This document shows, in pieces, positions 26,009 through 35,281 of a stretch of 64,000 nt of DNA. Source of the stretch: HXMU1420-13 sp965228545 (GTDB lineage: Bacteria > Bacteroidota > Rhodothermia > Balneolales > Balneolaceae); contig OZ245822.1 of NCBI GenBank assembly GCA_965228545.1, forward strand, positions 2,852,001 through 2,916,000. The letters are read 5' to 3'. The notes beneath the pieces are model-generated. The model made no database searches. It had not been told where the DNA came from and was given only the letters and a program-made list of their open reading frames with translations. Within the stretch, counting starts at the first letter, position 1. Each line of letters starts with the position of its first letter. Both the position numbers and the translations under genes were made by a program.

Positions 26009-26093
26009 TTGTCATTTCGACCATCGGGAGAAATCCAAAAAGTGAGCATATGAGCAACCGGTTTAGAGTTCTCGCTTTTGCTAGAAATGACAA
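26009..26093. repeat. REP-like palindromic element with 10-base terminal inverted repeats
   Basis: TTGTCATTTC (26009-26018) and GAAATGACAA (26084-26093) are perfect inverted ends. Internal words GGGAGAAATC and TTCTCGC match a half-element at 42605-42640. Lies in the lpdA-lipB gap. Such TGTCATTTCGA repeats are frequent in Bacteroidota intergenic regions (memory). Confidence 0.7.
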
Positions 26094-26114
26094 TAGTTTT
26101 GGAATGATAAATTA

Positions 26115-26148
26115 AACGTAGGGACGTATTGCGATACGTCCCTACGTG
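26115..26148. repeat. Perfect 14-bp hairpin
   Basis: ACGTAGGGACGTAT (26116-26129) pairs perfectly with ATACGTCCCTACGT (26134-26147) around a TGCG loop. Part of the lpdA-lipB repeat region; a possible REP element or transcript-end hairpin (no T run follows). Confidence 0.75.
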
Positions 26149-26201
26149 TATATGGTAACTACTTTTTGGTGATGCAACAACGTCCCGACGTGTTTACATA
26201 A

Positions 26202-26930
26202 ATGGAATCAAAACAAACCATCAACCTTTACGATTTAGAAGCAGGATCCTACCAGCCGGTTTGGGATTTGCAGCGATCGGTGCAGGAAAAGTTGATCGAA
26301 GAAAAGCGTGCGGAATCGAAGGGAGAGTTTGAGGGTGATCGGAAAAACGATGCCCTGTTGTTTGTGGAGCATCCCCATGTGTATACCTTGGGAAAATCCG
26401 GTGCCGAAGAAAATATGCTTCGTTCGATGCTGGAGTTGCAAAAACTGGAAGCCGAATTCGTAAAAATCGATCGCGGTGGAGACATCACCTACCACGGTCC
26501 GGGACAGATTGTAGGCTACCCGATTATGGATTTAGATCGGCACTTTACCGATATCCACAAATACCTTCGCTTTCTGGAAGAAGTGATCATTCGCGTTTGT
26601 GGAGATTATGGTATGGAAGCAGGGCGAATAGACGGACTTACCGGTGTTTGGATTGGCGAAGAGAAAATTGCCGCGCTCGGAATTCGCTCATCACGATGGG
26701 TAACCATGCACGGTTTTGCCTTCAACGTAAATACCGATTTAAGCTATTTTGGGCACATCGTTCCGTGCGGAATTACCGATAAAGCCGTAACTAGTTTACA
26801 GGCGCAATTAGGGCGAGAAGTTGAGTTATCGGAAGTAAAAAAAAGGATCGTTTCTCATTTTGAAGATGTTTTTGATGTTCGTGTCTCTGCATCCGGTGGA
26901 TGGCAGGAACTAGAGCAATATTTTTTGTAA
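26202..26930 (+). CDS. lipB: Lipoyl(octanoyl) transferase LipB
   Basis: Moves octanoyl groups from ACP to lipoyl domains, first step of lipoate synthesis. 242 residues. Motifs FVEHPHVYTLGKSG, RGGDITYHGPGQ(I)VGYP, the catalytic Lys in GEEKIAALGI and the catalytic Cys in VPCGITDKAVTSL are present. It precedes lipA by 133 bases, with a repeat between. Confidence 0.96.
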   Translation: MESKQTINLYDLEAGSYQPVWDLQRSVQEKLIEEKRAESKGEFEGDRKNDALLFVEHPHVYTLGKSGAEENMLRSMLELQKLEAEFVKIDRGGDITYHGPGQIVGYPIMDLDRHFTDIHKYLRFLEEVIIRVCGDYGMEAGRIDGLTGVWIGEEKIAALGIRSSRWVTMHGFAFNVNTDLSYFGHIVPCGITDKAVTSLQAQLGREVELSEVKKRIVSHFEDVFDVRVSASGGWQELEQYFL

Positions 26931-26939
26931 TTTTATAAA

Positions 26940-27043
26940 GTCATTCAGAGTCCTGCTAGTCGGGGCGAAGAATCCGCGCAATGCTATTAACAATACCAAC
27001 GATTTGCAGATCCTTCTCCGCCGGATGGCGAATCAGGATGACA
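26940..27043. repeat. REP-like element between lipB and lipA
   Basis: Begins GTCATTCAGAG and ends CAGGATGAC, with inner words GCGAAGAATC and AGATCCTTC that are mutually complementary. The same layout recurs at 30434-30522 and, diverged, at 49116-49245. Confidence 0.65.
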
Positions 27044-27063
27044 TCAAATAAAGAAATTATTCC

Positions 27064-27939
27064 ATGATTAAAGAACTACAGATAGTAGAAAAGAAATCGA
27101 AGCAACGCCGACCGGATTGGTTGCGTGTAAAGCTTCCATCAGGAGAGAAATTCAAGGAAGTGCTGGATACTATTAATGAGCACAAATTGAATACCGTTTG
27201 TTCTGAAGCACGCTGCCCGAATATGGGCGAATGTTGGGGCGCGGGAACAGCAACCTTTATGTTACTGGGCGATGTGTGTACCCGTTCGTGCTCATTTTGT
27301 GCAGTAAAAACAGGTCGACCACCTAAAGATTTAGATTGGGATGAACCACGCCGTGTTGCTGATGCCGCTGCAAAAATGAATCTTAAACACGTGGTATTAA
27401 CTTCCATCAACAGAGACGATCGCAAAGATGGTGGAGCTCCTATTTTTGCAGCAACGCATACTGCCTTGCGTGAAGCTATTCCCGGCGTAACTATCGAGTC
27501 ATTGATTCCGGATTTTAAGGGCGATTGGGAAACATTGCAGATTGTATTAGATACTCCGCCGGAAGTATTAAGTCATAACTTAGAAACCGTGCCCAATAAA
27601 TACCGAAGAGTTCGTCCGCAGGCTCGTTATGAGCGTTCGTTAGAGTTGTTATTGAGAACCAAAAAAGCCGGAGTTAAATCGAAAACCGGTATCATGGTTG
27701 GATTAGGGGAAACCCGCGAAGAGGTGATTGAATTGATGCAGGATTGTGTGGATCACGAAGTGGATGTGTTGACGATTGGACAGTACATGCAGCCCACGAA
27801 AATGCATCATCCGGTGTTAGAATGGGTACATCCCGATCAGTTCGCTGAATACAAGGAAATTGGAGAAAAACTAGGAATAGGTCATGTAGAAAGTGGCCCG
27901 TTGGTGCGTTCTTCTTATCATGCTGAACGTCACGTTTAA
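27064..27939 (+). CDS. lipA: Lipoyl synthase LipA
   Basis: Radical-SAM enzyme that inserts two sulfurs into octanoyl groups. 291 residues. The auxiliary cluster motif CSEARCPNMGEC and the radical-SAM CTRSCSFC motif are visible, with later GIMVGLGETREE and the RSSYHAE C-terminal Ser ligand. Together with lipB and lpdA it forms the lipoate set. Confidence 0.97.
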   Translation: MIKELQIVEKKSKQRRPDWLRVKLPSGEKFKEVLDTINEHKLNTVCSEARCPNMGECWGAGTATFMLLGDVCTRSCSFCAVKTGRPPKDLDWDEPRRVADAAAKMNLKHVVLTSINRDDRKDGGAPIFAATHTALREAIPGVTIESLIPDFKGDWETLQIVLDTPPEVLSHNLETVPNKYRRVRPQARYERSLELLLRTKKAGVKSKTGIMVGLGETREEVIELMQDCVDHEVDVLTIGQYMQPTKMHHPVLEWVHPDQFAEYKEIGEKLGIGHVESGPLVRSSYHAERHV

Positions 27940-27970
27940 GCTCTGCTAAACGTTAATTTAACTTACAAAC

Positions 27971-28669
27971 ATGCTATCTACGCTTACCGTACTATTGATC
28001 AGTTACGTACTGGGATCGATACCTTCTGCCATTTGGGTCGGAAAGGTATACAAAGGAGTTGATGTACGAGAGCATGGAAGCGGAAATGCAGGAACAACCA
28101 ACACATTCCGAGTTCTTGGTGTACCCGCAGGAATAACGGTATTTGCGATGGACTTTATGAAGGGCTTTGTACCTTCATTTTGGTTAAGTGCCATCGCGTT
28201 TGATTTATTTGCCGGTCCCCTTGCCCCACCTAATTGGGATGTAGAAGCCTTTTTGAAAATTGCCTGTGGATTGTTTGCGGTAATCGGACACATGTTTCCT
28301 TTGTTTGCACGCTTCAAAGGTGGAAAAGGCGCAGCAACTGCGTGCGGAATGCTGTTTGGCGTAGAACCGATTTCCATCGCGATTTCTTTTGTGATGTTCG
28401 GTCTCATCATTTTTATCACTAAATATGTGTCGTTGGCCTCAATAACTGCCACCTTACTTTACCCAATTAATTTATTGGTGATGCGCTACGGTTTAGACAT
28501 TGATATTGATGGAAGCATCATCGTTTTTGCAATAATTGTAGCCACAGGAATTATTTACAAGCACAAATCAAACATACAACGATTGATTGACGGCACTGAA
28601 AATCGAGTAGGTAAAAGTAAACCAAAGGAAACAAAGGCAGAAGTTCAAACAGAGAAGGTGCCATCATGA
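27971..28669 (+). CDS. plsY: Glycerol-3-phosphate acyltransferase PlsY
   Basis: Membrane enzyme that acylates glycerol-3-phosphate from acyl-phosphate. 232 residues, five or so membrane helices. Conserved loops SIPSAIWVGK, REHGSGNAGTTNTFRVLG, and GHMFPLFARFKGGKGAAT are all present. A charged Lys/Glu tail of about 25 residues follows the last helix. Its stop overlaps the gpsA start by four bases (ATGA). Confidence 0.96.
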   Translation: MLSTLTVLLISYVLGSIPSAIWVGKVYKGVDVREHGSGNAGTTNTFRVLGVPAGITVFAMDFMKGFVPSFWLSAIAFDLFAGPLAPPNWDVEAFLKIACGLFAVIGHMFPLFARFKGGKGAATACGMLFGVEPISIAISFVMFGLIIFITKYVSLASITATLLYPINLLVMRYGLDIDIDGSIIVFAIIVATGIIYKHKSNIQRLIDGTENRVGKSKPKETKAEVQTEKVPS

Positions 28670-29676
28670 GAAATGTAACCGTTGTTGGTGCCGGTAGTTT
28701 TGGAACTGCTCTAGCTAAAGTGCTGGATACTGCCGGAAATAAAGTTCAAATCTGGGCCCGCGAAAAAGACGTGGTGGAATCGATTAATTCCACGCATAAA
28801 AACTCATCATATTTAAGTGATTTAGAATTACCGGAGTCAATTGTTGCTTATAATGACATCGAGCACTGTTTGCGATCGCAGGATATGGTGGTGTTTGCGA
28901 CACCATCACATACGCTTCGCGAAATAGCGGCTAAAATTAAGCCCTGTTTAGATGGCCATGAAATTCTGGTAACGGTTTCGAAAGGGATAGAAAACGACAC
29001 CTTCAAAACCATGTCGCAGATTCTGATTGAAGTGATGGATGGTGTTACCTACGAAGATAATATTGGCGTACTCTATGGGCCATCTCACGCCGAAGAAGTG
29101 GCACGACTCCGACCTACAACCGTGGTAGCGGCAGCTTATTCCAGCCGAACTGCACGCGTGATTCAGGAAACATTTATGACCACCATGTTTCGAGTGTATG
29201 CAAACAATGATGTAATTGGTGTGGAGATTGGTGGATCTGTAAAAAATATTATGGCAATCGCTGCCGGTGTGATTGATGGTGCAGAATTAGGCGATAATGC
29301 GAAAGCCGCATTAATAACCCGAGGCTTACACGAAATGAAGCGAATGGGGCAAATGATGGGCGCTCATACCGATACTTTTTCCGGATTAACGGGCATGGGT
29401 GATTTAATTGTTACTTGTACATCTGCGCATAGTCGAAATCGTTACGTTGGGCAACAAATTGGGAAAGGTTTCAAGCTGGATGAAATTATCAAGAGTATGA
29501 ATATGGTTGCAGAGGGTATAAAGACCACAAAATCGGTGCACGATTGGGCCAAAAAGAACAAGGTAGAAATGCCAATAACTGAAGCAGTATACCATGTGTT
29601 GTTTGATGGCGTTGACCCAAAAGATGCTTTAAACAGATTGATGAACAGAGATCCCAAAGACGAAAAAATCATCTAA
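28666..29676 (+). CDS. gpsA: NAD(P)+-dependent glycerol-3-phosphate dehydrogenase
   Basis: Makes sn-glycerol-3-phosphate for phospholipids. 336 residues. N-terminal GAGSFGTALAKVL nucleotide motif, VSKGIE, GPSHAEEVA, SVKNIMAIAAG with catalytic Lys, and GLTGMGDLIVTC are clear. Translationally coupled to plsY, so substrate maker and user are in one operon. Confidence 0.97.
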   Translation: MRNVTVVGAGSFGTALAKVLDTAGNKVQIWAREKDVVESINSTHKNSSYLSDLELPESIVAYNDIEHCLRSQDMVVFATPSHTLREIAAKIKPCLDGHEILVTVSKGIENDTFKTMSQILIEVMDGVTYEDNIGVLYGPSHAEEVARLRPTTVVAAAYSSRTARVIQETFMTTMFRVYANNDVIGVEIGGSVKNIMAIAAGVIDGAELGDNAKAALITRGLHEMKRMGQMMGAHTDTFSGLTGMGDLIVTCTSAHSRNRYVGQQIGKGFKLDEIIKSMNMVAEGIKTTKSVHDWAKKNKVEMPITEAVYHVLFDGVDPKDALNRLMNRDPKDEKII

Positions 29677-29702
29677 ACAGGATCGGTCGATGGAGGAGAA
29701 TG

Positions 29703-30398
29703 ATGGACGACGAAATGAACTTTTATTTGCAGCATACCGGCAATATGCAGCTGAGTACTATGTCTCGCCAAGATCTGAAAAATCTGGTTGCAACCGGTGA
29801 AAGCTCCTTTCTCGAATTCAAACACAAGGTAGCATCACCCGAAAAAATTGCCCGCGAAATAGCCGCATTCGCAAACACCACAGGTGGCACTATTTTGATA
29901 GGTGTAAGTGATAACGGTGAATTAGTTGGCACTGAAAGTTATATGGAAGAGGAGTTCTGGCTGGATGAAGCAGCAAAACTTTGTGTGCCCGAAATCGACA
30001 TTCACATGGAATTGTTGAACATCGGAAATAAAGATATCATCATCGTAAATATACCTGAAGCAGAGAAAAAGCCGATTTATTTAAAAGGAAAGAAACGACG
30101 AAAAGTATTTGTTCGTCAGGCAGATGAGAGCGTTCTGGCAAACGAAGAACTTATTGAAGTGATGAAATTGGGGAGTCAGGAAGAAGGAATTACCTTTGAG
30201 TTTGGAGAAAACGAACAGCTTTTATTTCGCTTCCTTAATGAATACAGCGAGATTACCGTAGAACGATTCAGTACCATAATCAACACTACAACCTACACGG
30301 CCGCTAAAATATTGGTAAATCTGGTAAGTGTAGGCGTGTTAGATTTGTTTGAGAAGGACGGAGTAGCGCATTATACATTTTCGCGGAAAAGTGCTTAA
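29703..30398 (+). CDS. AlbA_2 (Schlafen-like) domain protein with C-terminal winged helix
   Basis: 231 residues. The AlbA_2/divergent AAA-4 domain spans residues 20-135: ESSFLEFKHKV, IAAFANTTGGTILIGVSDNGELVG, and KRRKVFVRQADES. The C-terminal 70 residues (EITVERFSTIINTTTYTAAKILVNLV) look like a winged helix, so a DNA- or RNA-binding regulator is likely. Two ATGs stand in tandem; the second (29703) has the better spacing to the GGAGG ribosome site at 29692-29696. 26 bases after gpsA, so the third gene of that operon. Confidence 0.85.
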   Translation: MDDEMNFYLQHTGNMQLSTMSRQDLKNLVATGESSFLEFKHKVASPEKIAREIAAFANTTGGTILIGVSDNGELVGTESYMEEEFWLDEAAKLCVPEIDIHMELLNIGNKDIIIVNIPEAEKKPIYLKGKKRRKVFVRQADESVLANEELIEVMKLGSQEEGITFEFGENEQLLFRFLNEYSEITVERFSTIINTTTYTAAKILVNLVSVGVLDLFEKDGVAHYTFSRKSA

Positions 30399-30433
30399 TT
30401 TATAAATCCAGATTAGTAAGTGATCTGTAATGG

Positions 30434-30522
30434 GTCATTCAGAACGTAGCGACGAATCTTTACTATTAGTAATTTGGCAAATTATGATTTTGTAGATCCT
30501 TCGGCATTAGCCTCAGGATGAC
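30434..30522. repeat. REP-like element before the HesB gene
   Basis: GTCATTCAGAACGTAGCGACGAATC at one end is mirrored by GATCCTTCGGC...CTCAGGATGAC at the other. Same family as 26940-27043. It occupies most of the gap before 30538, so the downstream gene may need a promoter inside it. Confidence 0.68.
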
Positions 30523-30537
30523 TGAAAAGAAGAGAAA

Positions 30538-30963
30538 ATGAATCAAGACGAACAATTAGACGATGTAATTGCTTCACTGCTAGACGACTTTGATGAAGAA
30601 GAGTCTGCTGCGGAAAATGAGCAAGTGTTAACCGGCGAACCGGTGCGAATAACCGAGAGAGCGGCCAAACAAGTGGCTAAGATTAAAGCGCAACAAAGCG
30701 ACCACGAAAACCTGTACCTGCGAGTAGCAGTAGAAGGAGGTGGATGCTCTGGGTTAAGTTATAAACTAGGCTTGGATAATCGTACAGAAGAAGATGTTGT
30801 GTTTGAAAATTTCGGCATCGAATTAATCGTGGATTCAAAACACTTGATGTACCTGGAAGGAATTGAAATTGATTACCCGGATGGCCTGGATGCCCGTGGA
30901 TTTACCTTTGATAATCCAAATGCCGTAGATAACTGCGGATGTGGAACAAGCTTCGCTATTTGA
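30538..30963 (+). CDS. HesB/IscA-family iron-sulfur assembly protein with acidic N-terminal extension
   Basis: A-type carrier that passes Fe-S clusters to targets, plausibly including LipA encoded nearby. 141 residues, versus about 107 for the core family: residues 1-33 form an extra acidic segment. The three cluster cysteines are in EGGGCSGLSYKLGLD (Cys70) and DNCGCGTSFAI (Cys133, Cys135). Start ATG at 30538 is supported by AGAAGAGAAA upstream. Confidence 0.92.
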   Translation: MNQDEQLDDVIASLLDDFDEEESAAENEQVLTGEPVRITERAAKQVAKIKAQQSDHENLYLRVAVEGGGCSGLSYKLGLDNRTEEDVVFENFGIELIVDSKHLMYLEGIEIDYPDGLDARGFTFDNPNAVDNCGCGTSFAI

Positions 30964-31001
30964 TTTACTTTCCAAACCTCTCAAGGCTTAGGAAAACAAA
31001 A

Positions 31002-32258
31002 TTACGCTTCTCTATTCTCTTTATGAGCAATTAATCGCACGCCACGTTTAAAAGTGACGTAGTGCCAAATCCACTCTCCGAATACTCTAAAGCGATTGCG
31101 GAAGCCAATCAAAAAGAAAATGTGGATTACACCCCAAATCAGCCATGCAAAAAAGCCGGTAAGTTTAAACCCACGGATGTCAGCTACTGCTTTAGCACGT
31201 CCAATAGTGGCCATCGTACCTTTATCAAGATATTTAAAAGGCTTTCGACCGGAATTAGATAAGGCACTTTTTAGCAGATTGCCCACATACTTTCCTTGTT
31301 GCATAGCTACAGGAGCAACGCCCGGTAATGCATTCCCTTTCTCATCCTCAAAATAGGCCGCATCTCCGATCACAAAAATATTGGGATGATCCGGAATGGA
31401 TAAATCTTCATTCACCTTAACTCGGCCAATGCGATCGGTTTCCCCTCCCAGATTATTGGTTAAATCGGTTCCGGCGACGCCCGCAGCCCACATGATATTC
31501 GGTGTTTCAATGAACTGATTTTTTAGTTTTACTCCGTCTTCCCGAATTTCCTCAACCGGAGTATTAAGCAGAACGCGAACTCCCATTTCAGTTAGCGTAT
31601 CCAGTGCATTATCAGAAAGACTTTCAGAAAAACCATTTAGAATACCACCTGCCGCTTCCACCAGATACACCGTAGTTTCGTTACGGTGAAAATTTCGATA
31701 ATCGCGCATCATATTTCGTTTTGCGATCTCAGCAATAGAACCTGCCATTTCCACTCCGGTAGGACCACCGCCAATTACCACAAAAGTTAGGTAGGGCTTA
31801 CGATCTTCGAGTTCGGGCGTTTTCTCTGCTTTCTCAAGAGAAACCAAAATGCGCTCCCGAATTTTGAGTGCATCATCGAGCGATTTTAACCCCGGCGCAT
31901 GTTTCTTCCAATCCTCATTTCCGAAATAATTGTATTCTGCACCGGTTGCAATCACTAAAAAATCGAACGGGATGAGATCACCTTCAGCAAGCTGAACTAC
32001 CTGATCCGTTTTACTCACTTCCACAACTTCGCCCAAAACTACTTTTACATTCGCTTGTTTGGTAAAAACAGAACGAATTGGTGTAGCAATATCTCCCGGC
32101 GAAAGTGCAGCGGTTGCTACTTGATACAGCAAGGGCTGGAACAAGTGGTGATTTGCTTTATCGATAATAGTGATGTCGTAGTTGGTGTTGGAAAGTGTTT
32201 TGGCCACATTCATTCCGCCAAAGCCACCGCCAATAATAACCACCTTTTTATTTGGCAT
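31002..32258 (-). CDS. ndh: Type II NADH dehydrogenase-like FAD oxidoreductase
   Basis: Non-proton-pumping NADH:quinone oxidoreductase on the inner membrane. 418 residues. FAD motif GGGFGGMNVAKTL, NAD motif VVIGGGPTGVEMAGSIAE, NVFVIGDAAYFED-like FAD-binding region, and quinone-site type VAPVAMQQGKYVGN. The C terminus is hydrophobic (FFAWLIWGVIHIFFLIGF), matching a membrane-bound NDH-2. Nine bases after the neighbouring gene, so co-transcribed with 32267-33100. Confidence 0.92.
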   Translation of the reverse strand: MPNKKVVIIGGGFGGMNVAKTLSNTNYDITIIDKANHHLFQPLLYQVATAALSPGDIATPIRSVFTKQANVKVVLGEVVEVSKTDQVVQLAEGDLIPFDFLVIATGAEYNYFGNEDWKKHAPGLKSLDDALKIRERILVSLEKAEKTPELEDRKPYLTFVVIGGGPTGVEMAGSIAEIAKRNMMRDYRNFHRNETTVYLVEAAGGILNGFSESLSDNALDTLTEMGVRVLLNTPVEEIREDGVKLKNQFIETPNIMWAAGVAGTDLTNNLGGETDRIGRVKVNEDLSIPDHPNIFVIGDAAYFEDEKGNALPGVAPVAMQQGKYVGNLLKSALSNSGRKPFKYLDKGTMATIGRAKAVADIRGFKLTGFFAWLIWGVIHIFFLIGFRNRFRVFGEWIWHYVTFKRGVRLIAHKENREA

Positions 32259-32266
32259 AATTGCGC

Positions 32267-33100
32267 CTATGATTTAATCTTTTCTTCCGGCCGGATTTCT
32301 ATTTCTTCCTGATCGTTTAAAACCTCTTCAAAATCTTCCATTTCTATTTCCGGTTTGGGTTCCTCTTTAAAGCGTCCTGCGCGGAATCTGCGTTCCATTA
32401 TTTGTTGTATAGTTTCAACTAACTCTTTGAGCTTCCGTTTCTTCTTAAGCTTTCGGGATCGTACAAACCGAGCAAATCCTATGCTTCCCAGAATAAATAA
32501 GCTTCCAAAAATGAACATTGGCCCTGTGTCGTTACCGGCAACGTCGTACATCAATGCGGCCAGCATCATAAATCCACCAAAACTAAAGCCTATCGCAGGT
32601 AGAAATAACTTATTGTAGGTTTTAAGATTCTGTCTCAAGGTGAGTTTTATCCTGCCGGATGCTTCTTCTTTTACCTCTAGTTCGGGGCTGCGGGTTGTGG
32701 CAAAAAGTTTGGCGGGAAAAGCAGGCTTTGCATTCCAATAGATATTACCCTTTCGGCGAGACACTGCCCCTATGGTATTAAAATGATACTCAAGTTGAGC
32801 CCGAATTTCGTTGAGCAGAGCGCCATCAATTGGCCCGTTTGCATAGCCTTGTATTTCGGCTTCGGTAAACGATTGGGTATCTACAATAACAGGCTCATCG
32901 ATGGGAATGCCTTCATATTCAAGCAAAGCCTGTTTTATGAAATGTCGTTTTATGTCAATGTTATGCCCGATTTCAAAAATCGGTTCAATGTCTTCGGGTT
33001 CCGAAACTTGGCTGCCGGAAAGCGATTGTTCGTGATAACGTTGCAGGATGGAGGCTCTTTTGATGATTTGCTTTAGTTCGTCGTTGGTGAGCCTGCCCAT
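32267..33100 (-). CDS. Two-helix membrane protein of unknown function
   Basis: 277 residues. The N-terminal 75 residues are helical with LTNDELKQIIKRASILQRYHE, a phrase like those in short DUF1707-type modules. A central soluble part (85-170) precedes two membrane segments (LPAIGFSFGGFMMLAALMY and MFIFGSLFILGSIGFARF), then a basic helix and a glutamate-rich tail. No family certain. Between hslO and ndh in a minus-strand run with short gaps. Confidence 0.72.
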   Translation of the reverse strand: MGRLTNDELKQIIKRASILQRYHEQSLSGSQVSEPEDIEPIFEIGHNIDIKRHFIKQALLEYEGIPIDEPVIVDTQSFTEAEIQGYANGPIDGALLNEIRAQLEYHFNTIGAVSRRKGNIYWNAKPAFPAKLFATTRSPELEVKEEASGRIKLTLRQNLKTYNKLFLPAIGFSFGGFMMLAALMYDVAGNDTGPMFIFGSLFILGSIGFARFVRSRKLKKKRKLKELVETIQQIMERRFRAGRFKEEPKPEIEMEDFEEVLNDQEEIEIRPEEKIKS

Positions 33101-33115
33101 ATTTGTACCCGTTGT

Positions 33116-34018
33116 TTAATTAAGTTTTGCCTGCGCCTCGCTGATAAGTTTGGCGATATCCTCTTTCGAGATTTCCTCTCGATTGTTACAGTAATGGCAC
33201 ACTATTTCCTGCGATTCTCCTTCCATTTCTTTCAAATCGTTGATGTTCAGCATCGATAAAGCATCCAGAAAACGCTCGCGTGAACAGCGGCAAAAGAAAT
33301 CAACCGGTTGGCGATTTAGTTCTTTCACTTCAATCGGCGAAACCGACTTCTTCATGATTTCATCAATATACTGCCCATCTGCAAGCAATTGGTCGATGGG
33401 CGGAAAGGACGCAAGGCGTTCTTGCAACATATCAATCTGACCTTCAGGCGCATCCGGTAGACGCTGGAGTAAAAGTCCACCGGCCTGGGTGATGATGCCT
33501 TCTTCATCAATGCCCACATCCAACAAAACCGCAGAAGGGATTTGTTCTGATTGTGCCAAATATCGGGCAACATCAGTGGTAACATCCCCATTTACAATTT
33601 CGATGGCCGAAGTGCGTGGCTCGGCTTCGTTGTACAATACTTTTGTGAGAGATAATACGCCCAAACCAATTCCATCGCCCAAACTTACGCCCTTCGAAGT
33701 GTAATCAAGCTCAGCGGTTGGATCTGAAACGTACCCGCGAACTTCACCTAAACTATTTGCTTCTGCAATTACCGACTTTAACGGACCGTTTCCATCCATC
33801 CGAAGCTGAATGCGTTCTTCTTTTTTTAGTTCGCTGGCAAGTAACATAGTTGCAGTTAATGCTTTGCCCAACACTACTTTTGCAAGCAACGATAACTGGT
33901 GCCGTTCGGCGGCTTCGCGTACTACATCGGTTGTTTTTACAACCGCGATTTTAAAATGGCCATCGCTGGTAATTCCCTTGATTATTCGGTCTTTAAATTG
34001 AAATTCTTCGATATTCAT
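33116..34018 (-). CDS. hslO: Hsp33 redox-regulated chaperone
   Basis: Holding chaperone switched on by oxidation. 300 residues from the ATG at 34018. An ATG ten codons upstream (34048) would begin at the T run of the preceding terminator, so I reject it. Redox zinc cysteines are FFCRCSRERF and IVCHYCNNREE near the C terminus; GNGPLKSVIAEA and GYVSDP belong to the core. Sits 15 bases before the neighbouring membrane-protein gene. Confidence 0.95.
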   Translation of the reverse strand: MNIEEFQFKDRIIKGITSDGHFKIAVVKTTDVVREAAERHQLSLLAKVVLGKALTATMLLASELKKEERIQLRMDGNGPLKSVIAEANSLGEVRGYVSDPTAELDYTSKGVSLGDGIGLGVLSLTKVLYNEAEPRTSAIEIVNGDVTTDVARYLAQSEQIPSAVLLDVGIDEEGIITQAGGLLLQRLPDAPEGQIDMLQERLASFPPIDQLLADGQYIDEIMKKSVSPIEVKELNRQPVDFFCRCSRERFLDALSMLNINDLKEMEGESQEIVCHYCNNREEISKEDIAKLISEAQAKLN

Positions 34019-34046
34019 GTGTGAAATTCTGTTTGGCGTAATGGGC

Positions 34047-34081
34047 AAAAAAAATCCCGCTCAGATAACTGAACGGGAGTC
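34047..34081 (-). terminator. Intrinsic terminator after leucine dehydrogenase
   Basis: On the minus strand CCCGTTCAG-TTAT-CTGAGCGGG (one G-T pair) is followed by eight T, directly after the dehydrogenase stop and before hslO. Confidence 0.85.
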
Positions 34082-34105
34082 AAAGATAAGGATTAAATTG
34101 CTTAA

Positions 34106-35281
34106 TTAGCGATTATCAAGGCGATACATCTCGCCCAATCTTCCGGAGATTTTGCTTTGTGAGGTATACATGCTTTTCAGCTTACTCACTTCAGCAATGC
34201 GCTTTTCAGCTAATTCATTAGATGCTTTATGCGTAGGGATTCTGTGCTCTTCTGAATAGTTCAACACATTGAGTGTAGTGTCGTAAATACGCTCGGTCTG
34301 ATTCATCGCTTGCTGTCGATTATATCCTTCCAACTCGCTCGAAATATTGATGATACCACCGGCATTAATTACGTAATCAGGTGCATATAAGATGCCTTTT
34401 TCGAGCAACATTTGTCCATGCACATCTTCATTATCCAGTATGTTATTCGCTCCACCAGCAATAATATCACATTTAAATTGATCCATGGTTTGATCATTCA
34501 CAACTCCACCTAATGCGCATGGCGTGAAAATATCAACATCTAGGCCATAAATTTCGTCTGGCTCAACCAAGGTTCCGCCTACTTTATTGGCTAACGCTTG
34601 CGCTTTTTCGGTGTAGATATCCGTAACAAAAAGTTTAGCGCCTTCTTTTGCGGCATAATCAGCAAAGGTTAAGGCTACATTTCCGGCGCCTTGTAGGGCA
34701 ATGCGTTTTCCGGCTAATGAATCGGAGCCATAAGCCTTTTTTGCGGCAGCTTTGGCGCCCATGTAAACTCCAAAAGCAGTTACGGGAGATGGATTTCCAC
34801 TTCCGCCCAATGTTTCGGGAATACCGGTTACAAATTTGGTTTCTGAGTAAATCCATTCCATATCCTGCACACTCATTCCAACATCTTCGGCAGTGATGTA
34901 TCGGCCACCGAGTGAATCCACAAAACGACCAAAAGATCGGAATAACGCTTCGTTTTTATCGGTGTGAGGATCTCCGATGATCACGGCTTTTCCACCGCCC
35001 AAGTTTAACCCAGAGATTGCGGCTTTGTACGTCATGCCACGACTTAAGCGTAATACATCTTTTAGAGCTTCTTGTTCATTTTTATACATCCACATTCGGG
35101 TTCCGCCTAAGGCCGGACCAAGTGTGGTGTTATGTATGGCAATGATTGCCTTTAGATTTGTGTCAGGATTTGAGCAAACAACAACTTGTTCGTGCCCCAT
35201 GTTTTGCAAGGCATTAAAGATGCTCAATTCGGTGTCTGCTTGTTTGGTTATTTCTTTTTCTGCAGATGGAGTATCAATCAT
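34106..35281 (-). CDS. Glu/Leu/Phe/Val-type dehydrogenase, probably leucine dehydrogenase
   Basis: NAD+-dependent oxidative deamination of branched-chain amino acids. 391 residues. The catalytic lysine is in LGGGKAVIIGDPH, a second in MTYKAAISGLN; the NAD fold has GAGNVALTFADYAA and later PCALGGVVN, VINAGGIINISSE. The size and motifs favour leucine dehydrogenase over glutamate dehydrogenase. Monocistronic; its own terminator follows. Confidence 0.9.
   Translation of the reverse strand: MIDTPSAEKEITKQADTELSIFNALQNMGHEQVVVCSNPDTNLKAIIAIHNTTLGPALGGTRMWMYKNEQEALKDVLRLSRGMTYKAAISGLNLGGGKAVIIGDPHTDKNEALFRSFGRFVDSLGGRYITAEDVGMSVQDMEWIYSETKFVTGIPETLGGSGNPSPVTAFGVYMGAKAAAKKAYGSDSLAGKRIALQGAGNVALTFADYAAKEGAKLFVTDIYTEKAQALANKVGGTLVEPDEIYGLDVDIFTPCALGGVVNDQTMDQFKCDIIAGGANNILDNEDVHGQMLLEKGILYAPDYVINAGGIINISSELEGYNRQQAMNQTERIYDTTLNVLNYSEEHRIPTHKASNELAEKRIAEVSKLKSMYTSQSKISGRLGEMYRLDNR

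Noticed and set aside
26116..26147. Rho-independent terminator of lpdA
   Set aside because: The stem is strong but no T run follows, and it fits the REP-like repeats better.
34018..34048. Earlier hslO start at 34048
   Set aside because: That ATG abuts the T run of the preceding terminator; 34018 matches the family N terminus.
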